This document shows, one piece after another, positions 27,851 to 34,362 of a DNA stretch of 41,418 bases. Each line of letters opens with the position of its first letter. Positions within the stretch are counted from its first letter, which is position 1. The translations under genes and the position numbers were made by a program. The notes under the pieces are model-generated. The model saw only the letters and a list, made by a program, of their open reading frames with translations. It was not told the DNA's origin and searched no databases. The stretch is taken from NCBI RefSeq assembly GCF_019303475.1, contig NZ_JABLSI010000045.1, positions 1-41,418 on the forward strand, in the 5' to 3' direction. Source of the DNA: Streptomyces sp. JJ38. Its GTDB lineage: Bacteria > Actinomycetota > Actinomycetes > Streptomycetales > Streptomycetaceae.

Positions 27851-28444
27851 ATGCTGACAGTGGGACTGACCGGGGGCATCGGCGCGGGCAAGAGCGAGGT
27901 CTCGCGCCTGCTGGGCTCCTACGGAGCGGTGATCGTCGACGCCGACCGGATCGCGCGTGAGGTCGTCGAGCCGGGCACCGAGGGCCACGCCGCCGTCGTC
28001 GCGGAGTTCGGGGAGGGCGTGCTGCGGGCCGACGGCGCCATCGACCGACCGGCACTCGGCCGGATCGTCTTCAACGACCCGGACCGGCTCGCCGCGCTGA
28101 ACGCCATCGTCCACCCCCTTGTCGGTGCCCGGTCCGCCGAGCTCCAGCAGGCCGCGGGCGAGCACGCCGTCGTCGTCCACGACGTCCCCCTCCTCACGGA
28201 GAACGGCCTGGCCTCCCTCTACGACGTGGTCGTGGTCGTGGACGCCTCGCCCGCGACGCAGCTCCACCGTCTGGTGCACCTGCGCGGGATGTCCGAGGAG
28301 GAGGCGCGCTCGCGGATGGCGGCCCAGGCCACCCGGGCGGACCGGCTGGCCATCGCCGACCACGTCATCGACAACGACGGTCCGTTGGAGAAGCTGGAGC
28401 CCCAGGTGAGAGAGGTATGGGAGCGTCTGCGGAGGCGTGCCTGA
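27851..28444 (+). CDS. coaE: dephospho-CoA kinase
   Basis: A 197-residue kinase that catalyses the last step of coenzyme A synthesis (ATP + dephospho-CoA). The P-loop GLTGGIGAGKSE opens the protein, VDADRIAREV carries the substrate-binding aspartate, and HDVPLLTENGL and the LID region with RxxxQ (RMAAQATRADR) follow. It has the short single-domain form, without the C-terminal DUF found in mycobacterial CoaE. ATG 27851 is preceded at 7 nt by TAGGGT (27838-27843), whose first three bases are the stop codon of the upstream gene, so leaderless expression is possible in addition to read-through. Confidence 0.96.
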   Translation: MLTVGLTGGIGAGKSEVSRLLGSYGAVIVDADRIAREVVEPGTEGHAAVVAEFGEGVLRADGAIDRPALGRIVFNDPDRLAALNAIVHPLVGARSAELQQAAGEHAVVVHDVPLLTENGLASLYDVVVVVDASPATQLHRLVHLRGMSEEEARSRMAAQATRADRLAIADHVIDNDGPLEKLEPQVREVWERLRRRA

Positions 28445-28506
28445 GGCACTCGCCGGGAATGCTCCCGGGCACGCGGTCGTTGTCCCGGCCGAAGGAGGCG
28501 CCTGTG

Positions 28507-28869
28507 ATGTCCCGAACGCCCCAGACCAACGTGATCGACTTCCGTGCCGCGGAGAAGCTGCTCGAAGCCCGCGATCCGCGCGGTGCGGTCAAGCTGCTCG
28601 ACCCGTTGATCACCGCCCACCCGGAGAACACCGCGGCGCGGCTGCTGCGGGCCAGGGCCTTCTTCCACTCGGCTCAGCTCCGTTCCGCAGAGCTGGAGTT
28701 CCAGCTCGTCATCGAGCGAGAGCCGGACAACGCCTTCGCCCACTTCGCCCTGGCCAGGACCCTGGAGCGAGCGGGCCGGACGGGTGAGGCGCGCCGGCAC
28801 TTCCGGCTCGCCGCCGCCCTGGAGCCGCGGCCGGAGTACGTGGAGGCGGCCGAATTCGAGGCTGGTTGA
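28507..28869 (+). CDS. small TPR-repeat protein
   Basis: A 120-residue helical protein with about three tetratricopeptide repeats between residues 12 and 112 (the NTAARLLRARAFFHSAQLRSAELEF and NAFAHFALARTLERAGRTGEARRHF units are clearest). TPR proteins usually scaffold protein contacts; the partner is unknown. AAGGAGG lies 8 nt before ATG 28507; GTG at 28504 is an equally usable start in the same frame. It follows coaE by 62 nt and is closed by a strong terminator. Confidence 0.85.
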   Translation: MSRTPQTNVIDFRAAEKLLEARDPRGAVKLLDPLITAHPENTAARLLRARAFFHSAQLRSAELEFQLVIEREPDNAFAHFALARTLERAGRTGEARRHFRLAAALEPRPEYVEAAEFEAG

Positions 28870-28870
28870 G

Positions 28871-28911
28871 CTACCGGGACGGGCGCGGCGCTCCCGTGCC
28901 CGTCCCGGTAG
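28871..28911 (+). terminator. terminator after the coaE-TPR unit
   Basis: CTACCGGGACGGGC (28871-28884) and GCCCGTCCCGGTAG (28898-28911) pair over 14 bp without mismatch, starting two bases after the TPR stop. Confidence 0.85.
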
Positions 28912-28958
28912 GCCGCCCACGCCCCGCTCGTCCCGTCGGCCGCCCCCGTCCCGATGCG

Positions 28959-28988
28959 CTGACGTGGGCCGGGATGCCCCGATAGGCT
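28959..28988 (+). promoter_or_regulatory. promoter of the secreted HNH nuclease gene
   Basis: CTGACG (28959-28964), an 18-bp spacer and TAGGCT (28983-28988). The GTG start follows the -10 by 8 nt, so the transcript would begin at or next to the start codon. Confidence 0.5.
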
Positions 28989-28996
28989 GAGCGGCC

Positions 28997-29713
28997 GTGA
29001 TATCCCGCCGCACCACCGCCGCCGCCGCGCTCGCCCTCCTCGCCACGGTCGCCACCGCCTGCACCGTCGACGACACCGCCGAGGACGGTGAGCCCGGGCC
29101 CGACGGACGCGTCCTCGCGGCCCTGAGGGAACTCCCCGTCAAGGACCGCGCGCCCCGCACCGGTTACGACCGCCGCATGTTCGGCAGCCCCTGGGCCGAC
29201 GTCGACCAGAACGGCTGCGACACCCGTGACGACATCCTCGCCCGCGACCTTCGGGACGTGAAGCTCGCCGAGGACGACTGCACCGTCGAATCCGGCACGC
29301 TCGACCCCGACCCCTTCACCGGCACGGTGATCCATTTCGAGAAGGGCGGCGCGAGCGAGGTGGACATCGACCACCTGGTGGCGCTCTCCGACGCGTGGCA
29401 GAAGGGCGCAGGCGGCTGGAAGCCCGCTCAGCGCATCGCCTTCGCCAACGACCCCCTCAACCTCCTGGCCGTCGACGCGGGCGCCAACCGTGCCAAGGGA
29501 GACGCCGACGCCGCCGAGTGGTTGCCGCCGCACGAGCCCCACCACTGCACTTACGCGGCCGCCCAGGTGGCCGTCAAGACGAAGTACGGGCTGTGGGTCA
29601 CCCAGGAGGAGAAGGACGCGCTCTCCCGGGTGCTGGAGCCGTGCCCGGACACCCCGCTGCCCACCGGCGGCGCACCGACGACGGCCCCGCCCGAGTTCAC
29701 CGCCCCGTCGTGA
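28997..29713 (+). CDS. secreted HNH-type endonuclease lipoprotein (DUF1524/GmrSD C-terminal type)
   Basis: A 238-residue exported protein. The signal peptide ends at a lipobox-like ATAC with Cys22, so it should be lipid-anchored or released outside. The nuclease core has DIDHLVALSDAW (His126 the likely base, residues 123-134), asparagines 155 and 164, KGD at 167-169 and WLPP at 175-178, the pattern of the HNH fold used by DUF1524/GmrSD-like nucleases. Four cysteines in the mature part (positions 74, 95, 184 and near 216) could form disulphides. A Pro/Thr-rich tail ends the protein. It should cut DNA outside the cell, for nutrient scavenging or recycling; that use is inferred. It stands alone between terminators. 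Confidence 0.9.
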   Translation: MISRRTTAAAALALLATVATACTVDDTAEDGEPGPDGRVLAALRELPVKDRAPRTGYDRRMFGSPWADVDQNGCDTRDDILARDLRDVKLAEDDCTVESGTLDPDPFTGTVIHFEKGGASEVDIDHLVALSDAWQKGAGGWKPAQRIAFANDPLNLLAVDAGANRAKGDADAAEWLPPHEPHHCTYAAAQVAVKTKYGLWVTQEEKDALSRVLEPCPDTPLPTGGAPTTAPPEFTAPS

Positions 29714-29833
29714 CGAAGACCGGGTAGCGAGTCGGGGAGACGGCCCCCCCATCGTGGCCCGGGCCGCGGCCAGCGTCTCGCCCACGACGGGGAGTTCGGC
29801 CTCGGCCCGGGCCAGCCGCGTCGCGCCCGGTGA

Positions 29834-30103
29834 AGGGGGCGGCGGCGTCCGCGGGGGCCGGCATCGCCGCGCGCGGAACTGCTGCGGTGGACGGAGGCGT
29901 TGCGCGGCGTCCGGCCTCCGGCGCCGGTCGTCTGGGCCGCCGAGGACCGGGTCATGCCACCCGAGCACGGTCGCGAGCTCGCGCGCACCCTGCCGGACTC
30001 CCGGCACGTGGAGATCCCCGGCAGCTGCACGCCCCTGCCCGAGGACCAGCCGGAGGAACTGACCGGGCACCTCCGGGCGTTCCTGGGCGAGGACGCCGGC
30101 GGG
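29834..30103 (+). pseudogene. C-terminal remnant of an alpha/beta hydrolase gene
   Basis: In one frame, positions about 29873-30097 encode RAELLRWTEALRGV, PPAPVVWAAEDRVMPPEHG and ARTLPDSRHVEIPGS, followed by QPEELTGHLRAFL. This is the end of an alpha/beta hydrolase, including the strand with the catalytic aspartate (AAED) but with no histidine where the catalytic one is expected (about SCTPLP). A TGA at 29831-29833 cuts the frame and nothing upstream back to 29714 continues the domain in any plus-strand frame. The rest of the 29714-30149 gap shows no gene. The frame has no proper end and runs into the next gene, so it is best read as a decaying fragment. Confidence 0.7.
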
Positions 30104-30111
30104 GGAATTCG

Positions 30112-30142
30112 TTGGCGCTGGTGTTCGCCCACTCGCTATCGT
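30112..30142 (+). promoter_or_regulatory. promoter of the conserved unknown gene
   Basis: TTGGCG (30112-30117), a 19-bp spacer and TATCGT (30137-30142). The GTG start at 30150 follows the -10 by 7 nt, and no Shine-Dalgarno sequence is present, so a leaderless mRNA is likely. Confidence 0.4.
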
Positions 30143-30149
30143 CCGGGAC

Positions 30150-30881
30150 GTGGCGAAGCTGAATCAGATCATCGCAGTGGAGAAGGGCGTCAAGTCCAAG
30201 GTCCAGCAGGACCTGACGGCAACCCGGCAGGGGCTGGCCAAGCCCGGGCTGCTCGCGGGCATCTCGCGGACGTACCAGCCCAAGGACGAGGAGGGCGAGC
30301 AGCTGCCTCCCGAGTCCACCCGGGTGCAGGTCAAGGCGGAGGACGTCCTGCGGGAGAGCGCGAAGACGCTGACCCGGCTCTTCGACGTGACCGCGACGAA
30401 GGACTGGGCGAACTGCGAGGCGCGGGCGGACGTGACCGTCGAGGGGCGGGTGCTGATTGCCCAGGCGCCGGTGACGTACCTGCTCTTCCTGGAGAAGCAG
30501 CTCGCCGACCTCGGCGCCTTCCTGCGGCGGCTGCCGGTGCTCGACGCGGCCGAGGGCTGGGTGCTCGACCCGTCCTCGGACTGCTGGAAGACGGAGCCCG
30601 TGCGCACCGTGCGCACGAAGAAGGTGCCGCGCAACCACGTGAAGGCGGAGGCCACCGAGAAGCACCCGGCGCAGGTGGAGGTGTACTACGAGGACGTGCC
30701 GGTCGGCTACTGGACGACGGTGAAGTTCTCCGGCGCGCTGCCCGCCCGCCGGGTCAACGAGCTGCTGGAGCGGATCGAGAAGCTCCAGCAGGCGGTGAAG
30801 TTCGCCCGTGAGGAGGCCAACGGCACCGAGGTCACCGACCAGCGGGTCGGAGAGGCCGTGTTCGGCTACCTGTTCGCCTGA
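30150..30881 (+). CDS. conserved actinobacterial protein of unknown function, paired with the tRNA-like RNA
   Basis: A 243-residue soluble protein with no signal peptide or membrane segment and no enzyme motif I recognise. It is rich in charged residues. The N-terminal half begins VAKLNQIIAVEKGVKSK and contains ISRTYQPKDEEGE. The central part has many basic residues (TVRTKKVPRNHVKAEATEK, about 151-169), which would suit nucleic acid binding. The C-terminal 40 residues form an amphipathic, coiled-coil-like helix (LLERIEKLQQAVKFAREEAN). I recall close relatives in many Streptomyces but no characterised function. It is followed within 20-160 nt by a structured RNA holding a full permuted tRNA fold, so it is a candidate partner protein. 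It is not a Ro60/TROVE protein: too short and without a MIDAS motif. Confidence 0.85.
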   Translation: MAKLNQIIAVEKGVKSKVQQDLTATRQGLAKPGLLAGISRTYQPKDEEGEQLPPESTRVQVKAEDVLRESAKTLTRLFDVTATKDWANCEARADVTVEGRVLIAQAPVTYLLFLEKQLADLGAFLRRLPVLDAAEGWVLDPSSDCWKTEPVRTVRTKKVPRNHVKAEATEKHPAQVEVYYEDVPVGYWTTVKFSGALPARRVNELLERIEKLQQAVKFAREEANGTEVTDQRVGEAVFGYLFA

Positions 30882-30900
30882 TCGGGTAGCCTCGAAATCT

Positions 30901-30934
30901 CCCCGGGCGGGCGCTTCGACGCCGCGGCCCGGGG
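30901..30934 (+). other. hairpin after the unknown gene; terminator or 5' domain of the RNA
   Basis: CCCCGGGC (30901-30908) pairs with GCCCGGGG (30927-30934), with GGCG/CGCC nested inside. Further perfect hairpins follow: TGCGC/GCGCA (30935-30939, 30945-30949), CTGACG/CGTCAG (30953-30958, 30970-30975) and GTCCGCG/CGCGGAC (30982-30988, 31006-31012) with CGCG/CGCG nested. The density of stems suggests that the RNA extends upstream of the tRNA-like core. Confidence 0.55.
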
Positions 30935-31040
30935 TGCGCCAGGAGCGCAAAGCTGACGCTGAAGCTTGTCGTCAGAGCGTGGTCCGCGCGCGATGAGCGC
31001 GGAACCGCGGACAGACTCAGACTCTCGCTCCAGACTCAGC

Positions 31041-31191
31041 ATCCGCCGCCCATCGCCCGAGTACACGGTGTGCGGGCAGGATCTCGAGGTGCCGGTTCAA
31101 GTCCGGCCCGCGCAGCTCGATGCGCGGTGGTCCAAAGGGAGAACGCGAGATCGTGAACATGACCCGCGCCCAGATCGCCGGGCGTGCGGAT
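31041..31191 (+). ncRNA. Y RNA-like noncoding RNA with a circularly permuted tRNA domain
   Basis: The two ends pair into one long interrupted stem: 31041-31046 with 31186-31191, 31054-31059 with 31179-31184, and 31070-31076 with 31163-31169. The stem is capped by a complete tRNA fold in permuted order. An anticodon-type stem is formed by CGAGAT (31146-31151) and ATCTCG (31081-31086). A 4-nt variable loop AGGT leads into a T arm, GCCGG-TTCAAGT-CCGGC (31091-31107). A 7-bp acceptor stem CCGCGCA/TGCGCGG (31108-31114, 31121-31127) is closed by the loop GCTCGA instead of ending free. A D arm follows (31130-31144) with A14, G18G19 and A21. The expected tertiary partners are present (T8-A14, A15-T48, G19-C56, C13-G22-G46, G10-G45, G26-A44); the only flaw is a C-A mismatch in the D stem. 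Bacterial YrlA Y RNAs, ligands of Ro60/Rsr, have this layout. No Ro60 gene lies in the window. Exact transcript ends are unknown. Confidence 0.8.
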
Positions 31192-31204
31192 CGGGCGGCA
31201 CTCC

Positions 31205-31237
31205 GGGGCCCTGGGTCTGGCAACGACCCAGGGCCCC
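31205..31237 (+). terminator. terminator of the tRNA-like RNA
   Basis: GGGGCCCTGGGTC (31205-31217) and GACCCAGGGCCCC (31225-31237) pair over 13 bp without mismatch around a 7-nt loop. It starts 14 nt after the closing stem of the RNA and 50 nt before the pirin start, marking the RNA as its own transcription unit. Confidence 0.85.
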
Positions 31238-31286
31238 TCCACCCGGCCTCCGCAGTCGTCACCGTCCCCCGTCGTACAGTCGCACC

Positions 31287-32264
31287 ATGAGTGACGGAGG
31301 ATCAGACACCGGTCAGGCCGTGTACGCGTGCACGCTGGGCACCGCCGAGGAGCCGGACAGCCTGCTGCTGCCCGGCCACGACGTACCGCTGGGCCGCTAC
31401 ACGACGGTGCGGCGGCTGCTGCCGCAGCGTCGGCGCCGCATGGTGGGCGCCTGGTGCTTCGTCGACCACTTCGGGCCCGCCGACGTCACCGGGCGGCCCG
31501 GCATGCAGATCGCGCCCCACCCCCACACCGGCCTGCAGACCGTCACCTGGCTGGCGGACGGCGAGATCGTGCACGCCGACAGCCTCGGCAACCTCCAGTC
31601 GATCGCGCCGGGGCAGCTGAACCTGATGACGTCGGGGCACGGCATCGCCCACTCCGAGCAGTCGCCGCCGGAGCATCCGCCCGTCATGCACGGCCTCCAG
31701 CTGTGGGTCGCGCTGCCGGAGGAGGCCCGGCACGGCGCGCCGCGTTTCGAGCACCACGGTGACCTGCCGGTGCTGCGGGACGGGGCGGCCACGGTCACCG
31801 TCGTCGTCGGAGAGCTGGCCGGGGCGCGCTCGCCCGCCCGGGTGCACAGCCCCCTCTTCGGCGCCGAGCTCCGCTTCGACGGTCCGGGCTCCGTGCGGCT
31901 GCCCGTCGAGCCGTCCTTCGAGGCGGCGGCGTTGACGATGTCCGGCACCGCGGACGTCGCCGGTACCGCGCTGGGGCCGGGCTCGTTGCTCTACCTCGGC
32001 CGGGGCCGCGATGAGCTCGACGTCCGGGCGGCTGGGGAGGCCCGGCTGTTCCTGTTCGGCGGCGCGCCCTTCGAGGAGCCGCTCGTCATGTGGTGGAACT
32101 TCGTCGGGCGGAGCCATGAGGAGATCGTGCGGGCCCGGGCCGACTGGGAGGACGGCACCCGCTTCGGCCCGGTGCCGCACTGCGCGGACGCCCCACTGCC
32201 CGCCCCCGCCCTGCCCACCGTCCGGCTCAAGGCCCGCGACCGGCACGGGGAGACCGCGCCCTGA
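31287..32264 (+). CDS. pirin family protein
   Basis: A 325-residue bicupin. The N-terminal cupin carries the metal-binding histidines in APHPHTGLQTVTW and the later HGIAHSE segment, and the C-terminal pirin domain ends with LFGGAPFEEPLVMWWNFVGRS, a strong family signature. Bacterial pirins bind iron or another metal, and some oxidise quercetin or bind enzymes; the activity here is open. ATG 31287 lies 6 nt after TACAGT (31275-31280), so the mRNA is probably leaderless. The frame is open further upstream only through the structured RNA. The stop is 2 nt from the stop of the convergent Mut7-C gene. Confidence 0.93.
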   Translation: MSDGGSDTGQAVYACTLGTAEEPDSLLLPGHDVPLGRYTTVRRLLPQRRRRMVGAWCFVDHFGPADVTGRPGMQIAPHPHTGLQTVTWLADGEIVHADSLGNLQSIAPGQLNLMTSGHGIAHSEQSPPEHPPVMHGLQLWVALPEEARHGAPRFEHHGDLPVLRDGAATVTVVVGELAGARSPARVHSPLFGAELRFDGPGSVRLPVEPSFEAAALTMSGTADVAGTALGPGSLLYLGRGRDELDVRAAGEARLFLFGGAPFEEPLVMWWNFVGRSHEEIVRARADWEDGTRFGPVPHCADAPLPAPALPTVRLKARDRHGETAP

Positions 32265-32266
32265 GC

Positions 32267-33010
32267 TCAGCCGCGCCCGGTCACCGCGGCGCGGGCGGCG
32301 GTGACGGTGGCCTCCAGCCGGCCGCCGTGGGCGCCGCGCCAGTAGACGCGCCCGCAGGAGCGGCAGCGCGTGAAGGTGTCGTAGGTGCGCCGGGTGCCCG
32401 GTTCCAGCAGGTGGGCGACCGCGGCCTTGGCGACGGGCGCGAGGTCGCCGTTGCAGGCCGGGCACCGGGTCCACGGGGCGAGCGGGGGCCGGAAGCGGGT
32501 GAGGACGTCCAGGAGCTGCTCGTCCGGCCGGGTGCCGCGGACGAACGCGGCCAGCCACGGGGTGCGGCGGCGCAGCAGCCCGCGGTCCCGGGTCAGCAGG
32601 ACGCGGCGTTCGGCGTTGGCCCGCCTGACGAGCTCGGGATCGTCGGCGTCGTTGGCGTAGGCCGTGTCGAGGCCGACCAGACGCAGCCTGCGGGCCAGGG
32701 CGCCCAGGTGGACGTCGAGCACGAACCCGGTCGCCGAGGGCGGCAGGGGCTGCGGCCGGGGCCGCGCCGCCACCTCGACCAGGGTGCCGTCGCCGGGCCG
32801 GTGTTCCGGCGGCACCGGCCAGCCGTCCACCGTCAGCGCGCCGACTTCGGTGAGCGGTACGCCGAGTGACTGCACGACGTGGCCCAGCGACGAGGTGAGG
32901 TCGTAGGACACCCGCAGTACGTCCTGTCCGCGGTGGCGGGAGGCGAGCAGGAAGCGCAGCTCGGGGGCGAACCACAGCTGCAGCCCGCCCCCGTCACCCG
33001 GTCCTCTCAC
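32267..33010 (-). CDS. Ub-Mut7-C RNase-like protein with zinc ribbon
   Basis: A 247-residue protein. Residues about 10-85 form the ubiquitin-like Ub-Mut7-C domain (FAPELRFLL...VDGWPVPPEHRPGDG). Residues about 95-235 form a PIN-like Mut7-C RNase domain with D99 in FVLDVHLG and D142 in LLTRDRG as likely metal ligands, ending in a zinc ribbon made of CPAC (183-186) and CRSC (216-219). The family is predicted to cut RNA and may take part in RNA turnover or repair. GTG 33010 is used; the CapA-like gene ends 23 nt upstream on the same strand, so they may be co-transcribed. Confidence 0.9.
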   Translation of the reverse strand: MRGPGDGGGLQLWFAPELRFLLASRHRGQDVLRVSYDLTSSLGHVVQSLGVPLTEVGALTVDGWPVPPEHRPGDGTLVEVAARPRPQPLPPSATGFVLDVHLGALARRLRLVGLDTAYANDADDPELVRRANAERRVLLTRDRGLLRRRTPWLAAFVRGTRPDEQLLDVLTRFRPPLAPWTRCPACNGDLAPVAKAAVAHLLEPGTRRTYDTFTRCRSCGRVYWRGAHGGRLEATVTAARAAVTGRG

Positions 33011-33033
33011 GCGTGGCCCCCTTCACCACCGGT

Positions 33034-34203
33034 TCAGCGGCCCATCCGCAGCCCGTCCTCGGCCCCGCCCAGGCTGAGGGCGGCGTCGCGGATGACGTCG
33101 AGGGCCCGGGTGTACTCGGCGTTGTCGGGCTGCTCGTCGAGGGCCCGGGGCAGGTTGACGACGCGCAGGGGGTCGTTGGCCATGACGTGCGGCACGAACT
33201 CGGCCTTCCGTACCCGCCACGGTGTGCCCTCCCGCTCGGGTGGGGCGAAGGTGAAGCGCGCGGCGTAGCCCATCTGGCCGCGGGGGTCGTTCATGACGCC
33301 GGCCACCTGGTCGCCCATCCCGTACACGACCCAGGTCCCGTTGACCTTCTCGTAGGGCTGGGGCACGTGGACGTGCGTGCCGATGACGAGGTCGATGTCC
33401 CGGCGGCCGTCCGTGCGGGCCGCGGTGAGCCGTTCCGCGAGCTCGCGCTGCCGCTCGTCGGGCGCCTCCTGGTACTCCGTGCCCCAGTGCATGCTGACGA
33501 CGACGACGTCGGCTCCGGCCTCGCGCGCCGCGCGCGCGTCGGCGACGACCTGCTCGGCGTCGATCAGGTTGACGAGGTAGGGCGCGTCCTCGGGGACGGG
33601 GATGCCGTTCGTCCCGTAGGTGTAGGCCAGTTGGGCGACGGTAACGCCGTTGGCCTTCAGCAGGGCGGGCTTGGCGCGTTCGGCGGCGTCACGGGCCGAG
33701 CCGACGTGCCGCACGCCGACGGCGTCCAGGGCGTCCAGGGTGCGGGCGACGCCCTCGGGGCCGGCGTCCAGCGTGTGGTTGGAGGCCGTGGAACAGGAGT
33801 CGTAGCCGGTCTCCTCGATCGCCTGGGCGACCTGGGGCGGGGTGCGGAACATCGGATAGCCGGTGAACGGCCCGTCCTCGGTCCCGAGGATGGTTTCGAG
33901 ATGGCAGATCGCGAGGTCCGCCTGGGCCACGACGGGCTTCGCTCCGGCCAGCATCGCGCTGAAGTCGTAGGCGTGTTCGCCACCGCCGTCCGCGTCGGCG
34001 GCGGCCTGCCGGATGACGGAGTCGTGGCTGAGGATGTCGCCGGTGGCGACGAGGGTGAACTCCGTGCCGGTCTCGGCGGCGGGCGCGGCGGACGCGGAGT
34101 CGGCCTCGGTGGAGGCGTGGTCCGCGCCGGCGCAGCCGGCGGCCGTTGCGAGCAGCAGGGAGGTGAGCAACGCCGTCGTCCGGCGGTGTGGGGGGTGGCG
34201 CAC
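33034..34203 (-). CDS. CapA-family metallophosphatase-like lipoprotein
   Basis: A 389-residue exported protein. The signal peptide ends at TAAGC (Cys24, lipobox). The CapA (poly-gamma-glutamate synthesis type) domain begins with LVATGDILSH (GD at 55-56) and contains ICHLETIL, ASNHTLD, VVSMHWGTEY and IGTHVHVPQPYE, the calcineurin-like metal-binding motifs. No capB/capC genes are nearby, so polyglutamate synthesis is unlikely; a cell-surface phosphatase or nuclease role is possible. GTG 34203 has GGAG 10 nt upstream and gives a proper signal peptide. An AT-rich repeat lies just upstream. Confidence 0.9.
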   Translation of the reverse strand: MRHPPHRRTTALLTSLLLATAAGCAGADHASTEADSASAAPAAETGTEFTLVATGDILSHDSVIRQAAADADGGGEHAYDFSAMLAGAKPVVAQADLAICHLETILGTEDGPFTGYPMFRTPPQVAQAIEETGYDSCSTASNHTLDAGPEGVARTLDALDAVGVRHVGSARDAAERAKPALLKANGVTVAQLAYTYGTNGIPVPEDAPYLVNLIDAEQVVADARAAREAGADVVVVSMHWGTEYQEAPDERQRELAERLTAARTDGRRDIDLVIGTHVHVPQPYEKVNGTWVVYGMGDQVAGVMNDPRGQMGYAARFTFAPPEREGTPWRVRKAEFVPHVMANDPLRVVNLPRALDEQPDNAEYTRALDVIRDAALSLGGAEDGLRMGR

Positions 34204-34224
34204 GATCCCACTCCAGAATCATAC

Positions 34225-34245
34225 AAATAGGATTAATAGGACTAT
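34225..34245. promoter_or_regulatory. AT-rich tandem motif upstream of the CapA-like gene
   Basis: AATAGGA occurs at 34226-34232 and 34235-34241, a 9-bp period, in a 40-bp AT-rich island. A TATGAT -10 candidate for the minus strand is at 34223-34218, without a good -35. The spacing fits a regulator that binds one face of DNA. Confidence 0.4.
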
Positions 34246-34362
34246 CCCACTTGTTCTCCCGAAGGTGGACGTGCGAACGCCGCCACGCCCGGCATGTCGC
34301 CGGGATGGCGGCGGGAAACCACACGTCAGGCCCAGCACCCGCGGCGGGCGCCGGGTGGGTGC

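Noticed and set aside
31081..31151. Ordinary tRNA gene, or transfer-messenger RNA
   Set aside because: The halves are in permuted order, the acceptor stem is closed by a loop, no anticodon loop is formed and no tag reading frame is present.
31017..31262. Small minus-strand frames over the tRNA-like RNA
   Set aside because: No ribosome site, no recognisable protein, and the paired structure explains the sequence better.
30966..31286. Upstream extension of the pirin gene through the structured RNA
   Set aside because: The frame is open but the translation is unlike pirin, and it crosses the terminator and the tRNA-like domain; the ATG at 31287 after a -10 box is the proper start.
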